A stretch of DNA of 64,000 bases from Pocillopora verrucosa (lineage: Eukaryota > Cnidaria > Anthozoa > Scleractinia > Pocilloporidae), in assembly GCF_036669915.1 (NCBI RefSeq), contig NC_089312.1:1484801-1548800 (forward strand). The letters run 5' to 3'. The notes beneath the pieces are model-generated. The model had not been told where the DNA came from, did no database searches, and was given only the letters and a program-made list of their open reading frames with translations. A program made the position numbers and the translations under genes. Positions 30,001 to 41,858 of the stretch are shown here, one piece after another. The first letter of the stretch is position 1, and every line of letters starts with the position of its first letter.

Positions 30001-33000
30001 ACTAAGGTGGAACCTGAAGAGGAAGACTCGTATACTCAGGTAATTCAGTCTGAAGATAAAAAAAAATTGTTTAACATTTGTTTTAGATTCTTTCCTTGAA
30101 GTCTCACAAAGGTTCTGCCAAACCCCCTCTTTTCATGGGACAAATTGAAAAGAGCATACTTAGAAGTATCTTCATAGCACTTCCGTGAACTTACTTTCAT
30201 GTTTTTTTCGGATGACGTTAGTTCCTCAAAGCTCAAATTTTTACTCCACATTTGCCCAAGAAAAGAAAATGTCCGTGCATCATTCGTTTTAGATTGAGGC
30301 TTTTGATTTTATTTCTTTAACCCGTCCGCTCTGTCTCCTCCCCCCTCCCCCTCCTCCCTTGTTACTTTCCTTTGACCTGCATTGACCATTCCCATAAGTC
30401 CTCCATCTTCTTTTCTAAGCGATGATCCCGGCTAATATCTCACCTGAATTATTTACTCAGGAGAAAAAAATGGAAATGCCAGGTGGGGACATGAAATGTG
30501 AAGCAAATGAAAGTTGTCAAGGTTTTCGAGTTGAAAGCCCCGAACAAGCGAAAATCGTTTGCAACAGATATGGTCCCCGTTGCAAAGGCTTCGTTTATTC
30601 TTTGAAATCTGGTAAATTCATCCTAAAAGGCGCGTTGACGGATAAAATAGTGTTTTCAACTGAACATGACCTCTATGTAAAGAGTGACTTCGCGCAAAGT
30701 AATAAAACTTTGCAACATGGCAGCTGTATTGTACCGTTGGATCAGTTCCAGTCTTTTTCTGACGGATGCCGCTTGCCAGAGCTTGACCCAAATGACGAAA
30801 GTATAATACAGCTTATCTCCCGACCAACCCCAATTCAGTGCCCAGGCTTCCAGCTGACACGCTACGAGGGAGGAGTTTTGGAACTTACGGACGAAATCAG
30901 TAAAGGTAAGGAGGCGCAGTGAAGCGGAGGTAGTTAGTGCACTGCAATCTAGCTCCAGGTTCGCGCTCAAGATCTCTCCCCTCCCTCTTGCCCTCTCAGG
31001 GCATCAAAGAGAGATAGAGAGACCCTAACTCCAGATCAAGAGATCGATGTTTGAGCCCTTTCCTCACAACTGTCTTGAGTTCTCTGCTGAGTCATTTCAC
31101 TCGCGATGCCTTTCCTCTCACTTCTAATGAATTATAAATGGTATTACCAAACTTAAAATGAAGAAATTTTTAGGAGGAGTTGTAGGGAACGTGCGATGGA
31201 CTCAGAAAGAGAGGCAATTCTCCTTGTCGAAAACAGGGTCACAGGTTTAGGAAAGAATTGACGGACCCGTTCTTACTAAGTTTTAAGCTTACAACACAAT
31301 TGAAAGATATCCGAAATAAGCATGCTAAATGTATTGCTTTAGGGCTGACTGATGGAAGTTCTTGCTTTTACAGTCGAAAACATCACAGCAATTACCTATC
31401 AACCCATTCTACGCCCTGATCACAAAGACTGGGGATTCGTATCGGGAGATGCGGTTAATCTTCAAACACATGAAACAAAGTTCCAACTGGGCTCGGAATT
31501 CGTCCGAGTTCAGCTTAGCACTGCAGATGGCAAAAAACACGTGGAATACCACGCCCAAGTCATCCCCAGATCCTTGACACAGGCTAACAGCAAAGAAGGC
31601 CTTCCGCTAAGCGTCGTCGTAATAGGATTTGATTCATTGTCCGCAGCTCACTTCCAAAGGGCTCTACCTGAGGCATACAAGTTTATGTCTGAGGAGCTCA
31701 ACTCATTGTTTCTCAAAGGTTACTCTATCGTCGGTGATGGAACCACTCCTGCGCTAACAGCGCTCATGACAGGTACGAAGACAAAACGGGTTCAAACAGG
31801 CAAGAGATAATTTTAACCGAATTTTTGCTCCGAATAATATTAGCCGATCAATCACGTCCGAAAATTTTCAGTTATGATTACAATCATTCTTATATACCGC
31901 TGACTTTAACTCAACGCATCATGTTGCCTCCACTGTAGGTAAATTTGAATCAGAGCTTCCTGAAGCTCGACGGCAGTTCCCGGATACTGCATCTCTAGAC
32001 CGCTGGCCACATATATTTAAGGACTTCAAAGAAAAGGGTTACGCAACATTGTTCAGTGAGGACTGCCCGGCGTACGGAGCGTTTAACTATCGACTTCATG
32101 GCTTCACAGAGCCACCTACCGATCATTTCTCACGTTTCTTTTGGGAAGCAGCTCACCTGACATCGGCGCATTGTATCCACAGTAAAAAACAACACAGGAT
32201 TCATTTTGATTACATGAAGTCTTTCCTCGAGGCCTACAGAGGGCGGCCCAAGTTTGGTTTGTTTTTCCTCACTGACATTTCACACAATAATTTGAAATCT
32301 ATTTATCACTGCGCTGATGATTTCTCGGCCTTGTTAAGGGATTTATCTGAAGAGAACTTGTTAAACGACACTTTGCTGGTTGTGATGTCAGATCATGGCT
32401 TTCGATACGGCGACACAAGGGCTACATTTCAGGGCAAGCTGGAAGAACGCCTTCCGATTATGTCTTTGACATTTCCACGTTGGTTTCTTCAGCAGTATCC
32501 TGAATTGATCCACAACTTGAAAGAAAATACTGACATTGTAACGTCACCTTTCGATTTATATGCCACCTTTAAACACGTTCTTAGCTATCCCCAGGCTCCA
32601 GCTAACTTAACAAGGGGAGAGAGCTTGCTCACCACTATTAATCGATCACGTAACTGCGAAAAGGCTGGAGTCGCCGATCATTACTGTCCATGTATTCAGT
32701 GGAAAGAGATCGACACGCGTGCAATGCACGTGCAACGTGCAGCTCAGGCGGTCGTTGATCACGTGAACAACTTAACGGCGTCTGATCCTTTGAGTTTAAG
32801 CCTATGTTCGCGTCTGGAAATAGACAAAGTTTCATCAGCTTATCAAAAACTTCCAAATATTAAAGTCGCCCAATTCCTTGGTTCCAACGACGTGCACGGA
32901 AGAAAGCCAATATTCTCAAGAGATGTCCCAGTTAATGAATGCTTATATCAAGTACAGATACAGACTGTCCCAGGAAACGGGTTATACGAAGCATCAGTGA

Positions 33001-33134
33001 ATGTGCTGGACGGTAAATATCGAGTAACCGGCGACATAAGCAGGATTAACTTGTATGGCGAACAGCCACGGTGCATTCTTGAGAAGAGACCAGATTTACG
33101 AAAGTTTTGCCTCTGCAAGGATTACGGCGGATAA
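27007..33134 (+). CDS. Type II membrane protein, repeat stalk and DUF229 sulfatase-fold ectodomain
   Basis: Exons seen: 27007-27155, 27221-27374, 28034-28126, 28341-28460, 28687-30039, 30461-30905, 31374-31772, 31939-33134. Phases agree throughout; 1302 residues from the first exon listed, or 1252 if translation starts at ATG 27222. Order: acidic then basic cytoplasmic part, one anchor (VSVLCLLAGILYIYTIF), linker, about nineteen 23-residue repeats, a cysteine-containing segment, then a DUF229-like alkaline-phosphatase-superfamily domain. Core motifs are VIGFDSLSA, a Thr in GDGTTPALTALMTG at the nucleophile position, DISHNN and SDHGFRYGD. The short membrane-flanked N-terminus suggests a Golgi or cell-surface ectoenzyme. 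The substrate is unknown. No start codon exon upstream of 27007 was found, and the acceptor before 28341 has a weak pyrimidine tract. Confidence 0.82.
27781..27799. repeat. C/CCR low-complexity run
   Basis: A run of C preceded by gccgccgcc and followed by caccaccaccac, in the intron 27375-28033. It is a simple repeat and creates spurious open frames on both strands. Confidence 0.85.
28687..29990 (+). repeat. 69-bp coding tandem repeat (about 19 units, 23 residues each)
   Basis: Each unit encodes S-Q-N-x-D-V-K-P-A-E-x-T-x-A-E-P-I-R-S-H-x-x-Q with the frame kept throughout. Units 2-6 are nearly identical in DNA, while units 7-19 diverge. The whole array is one exon. The preceding exon (28341-28460) holds one diverged unit (DDIIPPTKMTTK) and ends in a very similar donor context (cag|gtaatt.agtct), consistent with exon duplication before expansion. 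The reading frame is also open on the opposite strand, which is a by-product of the period and base composition. Predicted to be a hydrophilic, disordered stalk. Confidence 0.95.
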
Positions 33135-34270
33135 TAACTTATAACTAAAAGCTTTTCGGAAAATAACTGCGGGAGGAATTATCTGCGAATTTTTTTTTTT
33201 TTCAATCACGCTATTTGAATATTTCTTATAGGCAACAATTTTGTACAGCACATTTGCCACCCTTCGAAGCAGACTTGTGCAACAAATGTTTTTCACCAAT
33301 TTGAAATTTCGAAGATCAACAATGGATAGTTTAGAGCTCATCATATGCAGTTACCCTGCTCGGAAAGTCATAAAGTGTGAGCTGGTCTCAAAAAGCAGAG
33401 CTAAAAAACTGAAACAACACAAAAGACAAAACATACAAAAATGAGTACATTTTCCGAAATATATTAATATGTCTTAGTGCACATTCCTTTTTAACAACTT
33501 TTATTTCTTCCAATGAAGAGATGAACATAATTCAAACTCTGAACAAATCATTTTCTTCGTGTATGCCTAATAACCGATCCAGTAAGGGTATACACTACGA
33601 TATTTGTTGGTAAGAAAAAAAATTAACTACGGAACCCGCTATATGATCCGTTTTTTTTACTCTCGCGCCATTAGCGGTAGCCCACAAGTTGTCTAAATTT
33701 GCGTGTTCGTTCTTCTGAGAGAATGTATGAGAAAGCTTCGAAAACTGACTACTGCCTATGGAAAAGAACTGAAAGGAGAATAGCCACTGTTGCGCTTTAC
33801 CGGAAGCAAAAATCCAACACGTTTAGCTTGCCTGAATGGCTTTTAGCTGACGCCAGGAATACAGGCACATGGACCGGCATTCGCAGGAAAACATGACGGA
33901 ACCACCTGTAATTATGTCTTTTCCATAATCAGTAATCAGGGAAATCTTTCAAAGCATTCCCTGACATTTTGTTTGACAGCAGAAACCACACAAACAGCAG
34001 CACACATTTTCCCGCGATTTACACTAATCACGTGCACAGACCTACGAGTCCAGATTGATCTTTCCGTTTGCTATAATCGGTTATATACTTCCAAAGGTTT
34101 CTGTTTGGCTATTCAGTTAGAAACCACTAGATCGATGATGCTCTCAAATGATAGTTCTAATAGTACTGATCTAACTACTTTATATCAGTGTCACTTCATC
34201 TCAGTGATAAATTCCCTAGCTATCATGGTGTTTTGATTTTTAAGAGTAATCTACCTAGAACCTCTGAGTA
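33135..34270. other. Space between convergent genes, no gene recognised
   Basis: Separates the stop of the sulfatase-fold gene (+) from that of NAGK (-) and should hold both 3' UTRs. A TTTATT at 33500-33505 is an AATAAA on the minus strand that NAGK could use, 770 bases past its stop. No clear AATAAA is seen for the plus-strand gene. Open frames here (for example 33699-33896) have no recognisable product. Confidence 0.4.
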
Positions 34271-37200
34271 TTAAAATTCGTGGCTAAAGAATTCTTCTAC
34301 CATGGAGTCATAATCTATGGGAAGAGTATAGCCAGCGGTTTTCGCGCCTAGCGCAGCCGCACCAATAGCAGAACTCTCGCGGAGCTTTACCAGTGAGAAG
34401 CGTTTCACTTGGACAGCGGTGTTGCTTGGAGAGCAACTGATGCCAGTTAAAAAGCCTACAGAGGAAGATAAAGGATAGAGATCGCATAAATTTCCGAGTT
34501 AAAGAAAATTTTGTATCATCATGGATAACTCCATTTTGTTGGAGCGATCCAGCTCCATTTCGTAAGGGTCGTTCGTTGCATAATTCCCCCACGTGATCAA
34601 TAAGAGTGCATTCAATGGAGGGCTTGTTGGTATGGCGGGATCTCGTCCTACAAACATAGATCGTTTTCCCCGGTAGTATGAAATGCATTGTTATTATGAG
34701 GTGAAATTTTCAGTAAGTACCACTTCGACCACAGAGTTACCACAGAGTTACTTGCTTTCTTTTAATTTCAGTCGCAGCTGAAGGAAGCAACTGTTTTCAT
34801 TTCATTACTTCATTTTGTCAACGTATCTTGAACAAATAAAGCTAACAGCCATTTTGAAAGAAACAATGATAGCGACTGGGCTGAAAATGAACTGACGCCA
34901 CATTGAATTGCCACTTCTGACTAACGGCAACCCTTCCAACAAATTTGTTCAATTCAGTATTGTTCCTTATAAATTTGAAGATCATAAACTCCCGATATGG
35001 CTAATCAAAAGGCTACTCAAACTTCACATATCTATTCAATAACCTCTCTCTAAAAACTCTTGGAAATTTAATCCACAACAATGCATTCTTAAGCACGGTT
35101 TGCTGGGTCTCAGAATCTGGTGTTGAATCCGAAAAAAATATCCTATTTGAAAATTCTTCTGAATTCTAGTTCAGTTTCTCTTTGACAACGTACCAAAATG
35201 TTTGGGAGAGATGAAAGTTCTGATGACTCTAAGGAGACAGAGGGTTATAATGTACCAATGGACTTTTGTTCTCACCATCTTTAAGAAGATTCCAGCTTTG
35301 CCAGACAGCACCAACACAAATGATTTGAAGCCCCTTGCTACTTTGTAAAAGAGTTTCTTGACATTCCTATGAATGAAATGAAACATTCGCTAATCTTCAT
35401 GTGAACTCTCAGTATATCATAAACCTATTTTGGCTCGTTGATGAGGAGCATAGCGACTAAAATCGATGCAACAGTGATATAAAAAGAAACGTCAATCAGC
35501 TCAGCGGTGAAATGTTGAGCATGCGCAAGCAGGTCAGTGTTTGCCGGCCATGTGTCAATTTCCCGCGCAAAATTACTTACCAAGAGATAAGAAACAACCT
35601 TTATGACGCACAATAAGCGGATAACACTAAAATTTTCGAAGAAATCGGTAAAAGGAAACAAAAGCATGGAAAAGGAAAACAGGATTGTTCGAACGCAAAG
35701 CTTATTAAATTAAGGGTATCCTATTGATTTTAAATTTTATTTTGATATTTTTCAATAAAGTTATCGTTTTTAAAACATCATGAGTCATTGCTTAGTGTGG
35801 TTGTTTTAACCCTGAGAGACAACTTGGTTCTGACAGCCTGAAAGCATGCCACCTAGCAAGACCCAACCATTACGACTTTCAAACATGTGAAGAAGTTTTA
35901 ACCGGCCGAGGAACCGGCCGACTGTTACGTCCGTTATGAGATTCAAAAAATGCTTAGAAACGTCCTTCACTTCCATTGCTAACATACTTTTTCAGCACAG
36001 TCACTCGGTTGATCACTGACACAAGAAAAGGCTTAAACAAGATCTGATTTTCTATCCTCTCGATTTTAGGTGGTGTACTACCAAATTAACCAGGCAGGTA
36101 CCAAGAATGTTCAACGAAAAAATAAGTTACCTGATCCATGTGCTGAATAACAGCTTTCACATGTCTACCTAAAAGTTCGCCAGCTAGGAAGAACAGATGC
36201 TGACACAGAGGGTCTTTATCTTCTAATGCACCTGTATCACACATCCAAAGAAAAGAACATGTGGGATGAGAGAAATTGTTAGAAAAGTACAAAATGTTTC
36301 ATTGTGGTCACGATATCTGAGAGACTACCGTAACAATTAGTTGGAGATCCACAAGCGCGTCAAAAGGGCCGCGTAACTGGTGAAGAATCAAAAGATCTCT
36401 TCGGCATTACAACTGATAAAGGGCTTACAGAACAGCATGTGTCCTCCGTAAGTTAAAAATTAACAATCAGTTTACTGTAATAAAAAGATTTGGCAAGCTC
36501 ATATCATCTGAAACCACCCTAGCAAGTCTTCAGTGTTATGGAATTTTATTCACAAACGGAACTCTAATAGACTGCAACTTCATAGCGAAAATATTCCACG
36601 AGTAATCAGTTTTTAAAGCCTTAAACTCCGTCAAAAACAAGCTAATTATACATGAGCTTAATATACAAACCATCACTCTAACTATCTTGGAAAAGCCTTT
36701 ATTTTGTTAGTTGTCATGGCTATTTAAAAGATATGCTAAACCAATTCTCGCTCTTTTTCAGCAGTCGTCCAATATTTTCTGACGGTATCACGTAAACGAA
36801 TACAAAACCACTAAAGTGAGCCAGGGTTTAATCCCCGTGCCGGAATGAATTGAAAGTTTCCTCGAAATGATTTTCACAAACTCTTAGAAACACATCTTCC
36901 CCATGATATAAATATCCTCACCAACTGCTACAGCTTTACACAGCCCAGAATAGTACGCCTTGTCAAACTTTGCATAGAAGTGATCCAACATTCCAAACAA
37001 ATTGTCTATCTAGTGTAATAGAAATGCAGCAGTACCATTGATCAGCTACAATGAAAATTCATACCTCAGGTTCCAATGAATTTTTCCCTCTCAAAAAAAC
37101 CTTTATTCTTGATCTATTTCAGAAGCTGAAATCAATCCTAATTGGAACCTTTCCTTCGTGATTCTTAACTCCCCTGGGTATCTGTCTGTACAACTCTCTC

Positions 37201-40200
37201 TCGGGCGAAAAGGTTTGTTCCCAAAAACTCCAAAATTTGTTGATTTTAAAAACAAGGCTCTTTACAATACTCCAATTCTTTTTAAGGCCCCTTCCTTTTT
37301 CCCCTGGGCAAATAAGGTCTCAGACAAGGGGCTAACGCTTAAAACGTGAGCTTTAGAAACTCTTTACAGTGGTCAATTTACATGTACATTACCAACTCAG
37401 TTGATAAAATCAAATTAGCTTGTTATACCCCCCCCTCCCCTCCCCTCCCCCACCAACACAGCACCACCTTACCCCCTTCACCCTTTTGAGCCCTAGGAGT
37501 GACTTGCATCTTATTCCTCTTTACAATATTACTGTGAATTAAACATTAAGGTCATGGTGATGAGAATAATGAAAATTATCACCAACTAAAAAATGTCTTG
37601 ATTGTTAAACAAATTCTCCTTGTCAGCACCTTAGGAAATGTCTAGAGAGCAGTGTGGAGAACATCATACTGTAGAGGTTTAAACAATGATATGGGTTTGT
37701 TAAAGAACCTGTGTATTTTCTCATACCTTGAAATGTTCAAAAACCAGTTTCTTTACGTAAGTGATGTCATGCTGCGGGGGTACCAGCCCATCTTCAGCAT
37801 TGAACACTGCTTTGATGGCCATGTGTGATATACAAAATGCTACAAAAAAACAAACAAACAAATAAACTCCTTTGTTGAGTGTTAAAGCTTCAAATTGATT
37901 GGCACATAACAAGGTAATAGTAATCATGGGTTGGTTGATTCCTTTAAAAATTTACCTGATCCCTCATCACCAATCATATGACCCCACCCACCACAGTTGA
38001 ATGTTTGACCATTTGGCGTCAACATTTGACAGTTAGAGCCAGTCCCCGATATCAACACAATGCCACCTGCAAAAAAATGTTTTCAAAGTCACTCAAATGC
38101 ATGAAAATATTATTTTACTGAGGAGTAGGGATGGAATCAGTGAATGGGTAACTTGGAACTGTTGAGGAAAATTGACATAAGGCTGAGGGTTAACCAGGTG
38201 GAAGAACAGAACCCTGGTGACTTCATGGTACAGTACTTGTTCAATCAGCCCTTTATACCCTAACATCAGTATCCATATTCTCTATACTGTTCTCTATACA
38301 TTTCCTAAGGTGCTGACAAGGAGAATTTGCTTTACAATCAAGAGCTTCTTTAGTTTTTGATTATTTACTTTATTCTTGTTACCTAAATATTTGACTTAAG
38401 GATGATATTGTTATGAGAAATTGGATGCTAATCACTCAGGGGGAAAACGTTGAGCTCTGCTAGTGTAAACCATTAGGCTCAAGGGCTCACTCAACTTGAA
38501 AAGTAACCATCCAACTTGTGTCTTTAAAAATCTATGGAATATTACGTTAACCCTAATCAACAAAGAACTGAATTCATTATGTTTTTCCATCACCAAAGAA
38601 AACACTACCTGCTGTTTCTAGTTCTGTGTCTAATCTATCAAATCTGTTCAGTTGATGCATTTAAGCATAATAAGAATTTAAAAAAAAGGGTACCTTTATC
38701 AGATGCAGTTGCAATAGCACCAACAGTGTCGCAACACATGTGATACTTTTCACTACAGCCTGGGTATTTTGAAAACATTGTAGATATAGCTTTCTTCTGT
38801 ATTTCGTCTTTTTCCATTCCACTTAAAGATAGTCCCTGAAAAGAAAAAGGATGTTTATTTAGAGAAACCAAGTGTTAAGTGCAATAGTTTCAAGAAATGC
38901 CGGTCATTCACAAACCCATGTGAAAAAATATTAAGGAAAGAAAAATTGATTCTACACCAATCATCCAATAATGAAATCTAAATGCAACAAATTTTGGAAA
39001 ATATCCTGCAAAAAGTGGAATTTAAAGAATGAGAGAAAATATGCTAAAATTTGATAAAGTCAGCTTGATTTGAACGGAGTAGTAGTACTTTAACTCTTCA
39101 ACTCTCAGAAATGATTCACTCGAAACTTCTCCCTAGAATTTTCAAACATTATCCAGCAAACAGGTAATGCGAGTACTAAAACACATCAGGTAGAAGTTAA
39201 TATCCTGATCTTACACCAAATTCTTTTATTTTTATTTACAAGGAAATGTGTAGCAGCTAGAGGGGTGAATTCACAATTAGATTTTGAGAGTTGAAGGGTT
39301 AAAAGTAAGTTTAAAACTATCCACAACTGGTTGGAAACAATTGTTGGGAAAATCACCAAATGCACCTGCTCATCTAAAACACTTTTTTCAGAAAAAAAAA
39401 TTGTTGTCCTTCACTCAACCATACTTACTTACCAGAGAAGCTAATGGTTTATTGACATCAATCCCTGCAGATCTTTTTGCTTCAGTTACCATCTCATTTA
39501 CTCTGTTCAGGCATTCATCCAGACCAATCAACTGTTGGAAATGTTTGATTTTCATGCACAAAATGAAACTAAATTTAAATTCTGTGGCCAAGCAAAAAAT
39601 TGGGAGTAGAAAAGCAATACTTAGTGGCTCTGCAGCTTGCAGCAACAAGTGTATTAGGCTGAATTTAAAATGTCAGTTGAATAAAACAAAATAAGTACTG
39701 TAAGTCCATCTCTGAGGACCAATTAATGGATATTTTTCACATCATAAAGGGATTGAACTTAGTTGATGTGATTAAACTTAATTTGACATCTCGTTTGTTT
39801 CTCTTTTTACTGTTCATTAATTTTCTTTTGAAAAAATCATATCTAAAAGCTCAGCATTAATAACATGTTTTTATCTTGCATTATGGAGGCATTACTTTCA
39901 AAGTTGTCTTCATTTTGTCTTTAAGGTAGGTATCTTTTTATGTTGGCAGTTAACTTTTTAATTCCTTAAAGATGTACACTGTATTGCATTAATTTTGTTT
40001 ATTAGACCATGGTTACTGGACAAGGCAGTAGACAAACCCACAAGCATCTCTTCAAGTGGTCCTGTGTTCCAAATTTTTGCCACCTGATCATTTTTAATCT
40101 TGTAAATGTTACATAATTATAAGCACAATCATGAGAGGAAAAAATTGGTATTTACGGTTTGATTATGAGATATCCTACAGGTTTTTACACACCAAGACTT

Positions 40201-41858
40201 GGGATTGTTTATCTGGTAGCCACAAGCTTAGTTTTTGTGACAGATGCTTAATCCTTCCTTGGCAAAGCATACATTACTCTTCAATTCAAACCTTTTAATT
40301 GTAATTGCTTATAGCCAGTCTGGAAAGTGACTCAAGGTACTAAAATGAAAAATTTTCAGACCATACCCAATGATTTGTGCCTTGTCCTGAGCTGCGGCCA
40401 ACAATTTGTCCATCACTTGAAAGTATAATGGCTGTTGAGCCTGTTCCACCACTGCAATCAAGGATGTCAAGTGAAAGAATGTACAGAAACATGTCCAAAG
40501 TGATTTACGATAAACTGCTAAATTTTCCTTTCAGGTTGTCTTTTACAGGGAGAAAATGATTGCATCAAAGTCACTTTGGTCTTATTCCACCTCGTTTTCA
40601 AATCTGAATGATTAACAAACAGTCCATGAGTGCAAGTTAGATATGGGATGATAAATAACCACCAAGATGCATTGTGCAAGTTGACTATCTCAAATAAAAG
40701 TAAATGGAATAATTGTTTCATTAAATTTCATTACATTCTGAATGTTTGGATATTTTCTGAAAAAATATACACTTGGCATAATGCATTTCCATAAAGGGTG
40801 ACTCAGATATATCAGATGATAACAGGAGTTGAGGGAACTAATCAGAACCCTACAGTTGAAAATTAAACAAATAAAACTAAAATTTAACTTTCCAAGCACT
40901 GTTCACGTCACAAAAACATCTGTAAAGGATTTAAGCACAATTTCTAACACTTAGATGTTGGCCTCAAAGCAAATTACTCCACTTCCTCCACACTTTAATA
41001 TCAATATTTGTTTAACATTTTGAACTACCCTGCCAATACAGGTGATCTGTAGCAAGCACTGAGAAGAAGGACTTTCTTACACTTTCTCCATCCCAAACAT
41101 GTCTTTGATCAGACTCATGCAATTCCAATTTTTATCAATGTGTCCCCTAAGGTTGGCAGGTTTCTTATCAGTGAAAAGAGTTCAGATTTATTCCTTTGCA
41201 GAAGCTTAGATTCTTTGGACATGGTTTAAAGATGCTGACAAGAAAAAAACATAGGATTTTATTTTTTAAGAAGATGCTTTTAAAAAGTTCAACGGGGTGG
41301 GGGAGGGGGGGGAGAGGAAGGAGAGAGAGTTGTAGATAAAAATGAATTATCTCCATCCCTCTTTCTTTAGATTATTGTATATATAGATTATTGTACCTTG
41401 TCCCCTTCCACAACATGCCTTTTAAAGCTTCGAATAACAATTTACTTTGCACATGAGTGATCTTCAGCAGTAGTGGGACGCCAGGAAAAATTCAAGCCTG
41501 TACGGGATTTGAACCCACGCCCCTTGCAATACCTTTGCTGTGCTCTATCAAGCTGACAAGCCAACTGGGAGCTGGTCATTTTTTTCTGGTTTGCGCTTCT
41601 GAGAGCTAAGCAGTTCTCAAGGAACATAAAAATTTACTGCCTTGGAACAAACGTGGCCTAAGGGAAATGAATCCAATGTATCCAACCATGCTCCGTTTCC
41701 TCTCTTCTAGCAGGCGCCGTAGACGCGTGTACTGATGAGTGTTGCAAAAATTCATTCGATGCCAGCAAGACGCAATTCCAGATATCGGAATTATAGTCAA
41801 AAGAGGCTACTTACCCTTCTACACCACCGTAGTACGATTCGCTTTGAACAGATGCCAT
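34271..41858 (-). CDS. NAGK: N-acetyl-D-glucosamine kinase
   Basis: Ten exons on the minus strand: 41815-41858, 40367-40451, 39433-39531, 38694-38835, 37956-38066, 37727-37839, 36922-37009, 36131-36231, 35276-35366, 34271-34455. All phases join; 352 residues, against 344 in human NAGK. The enzyme phosphorylates free GlcNAc to GlcNAc-6-phosphate with ATP in amino-sugar salvage in the cytosol. Visible ASKHA (hexokinase/actin fold) elements: phosphate-1 loop GGVEGGGTGST, substrate region NHWLIG, catalytic Asp in [11 protein letters not shown], phosphate-2 loop [21 protein letters not shown], adenosine motif CVGAVWQSW, and C-terminal [14 protein letters not shown]. No key element is missing. The start is the ATG 41858 because [15 protein letters not shown] matches the short N-terminus of the family. 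Introns carry repeats, including a SINE-like copy in intron 1 and a palindromic-repeat relic at 37320-37470. Confidence 0.97.
37320..37470. mobile_element. Diverged copy of the palindromic dispersed repeat
   Basis: It shares ordered blocks with 8690-8925: acaaggggctaacgct, aacgtgagcttt, ctttacagtggtcaattta, accaactcagttgataaaa and finally cagcaccac. Only one arm is present here, so this looks like the basic unit, whereas the 8784-8909 copy is a head-to-head palindrome. It lies in the NAGK intron 37010-37726 and is followed by a C-rich low-complexity run (37428-37452). Confidence 0.65.
41440..41580 (-). mobile_element. tRNA-derived SINE-like copy in NAGK intron 1
   Basis: On the minus strand a tRNA-like body has an A-box-like stretch at 41541-41563 (TGGCTTGTCAGCTTGATAGAG) and a B box GGTTCAAATCC at 41505-41515. 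The body is followed by CCGTACAGGCTTGAATTTTT. The order and the downstream pyrimidine-rich tail fit a tRNA-derived SINE, a kind I recall as common in anthozoan genomes, rather than a functional tRNA. Confidence 0.6.

Noticed and set aside
41496..41572. Functional tRNA gene on the minus strand
   Set aside because: A and B boxes are present, but I cannot fold a proper cloverleaf with acceptor stem; downstream tail fits a SINE.
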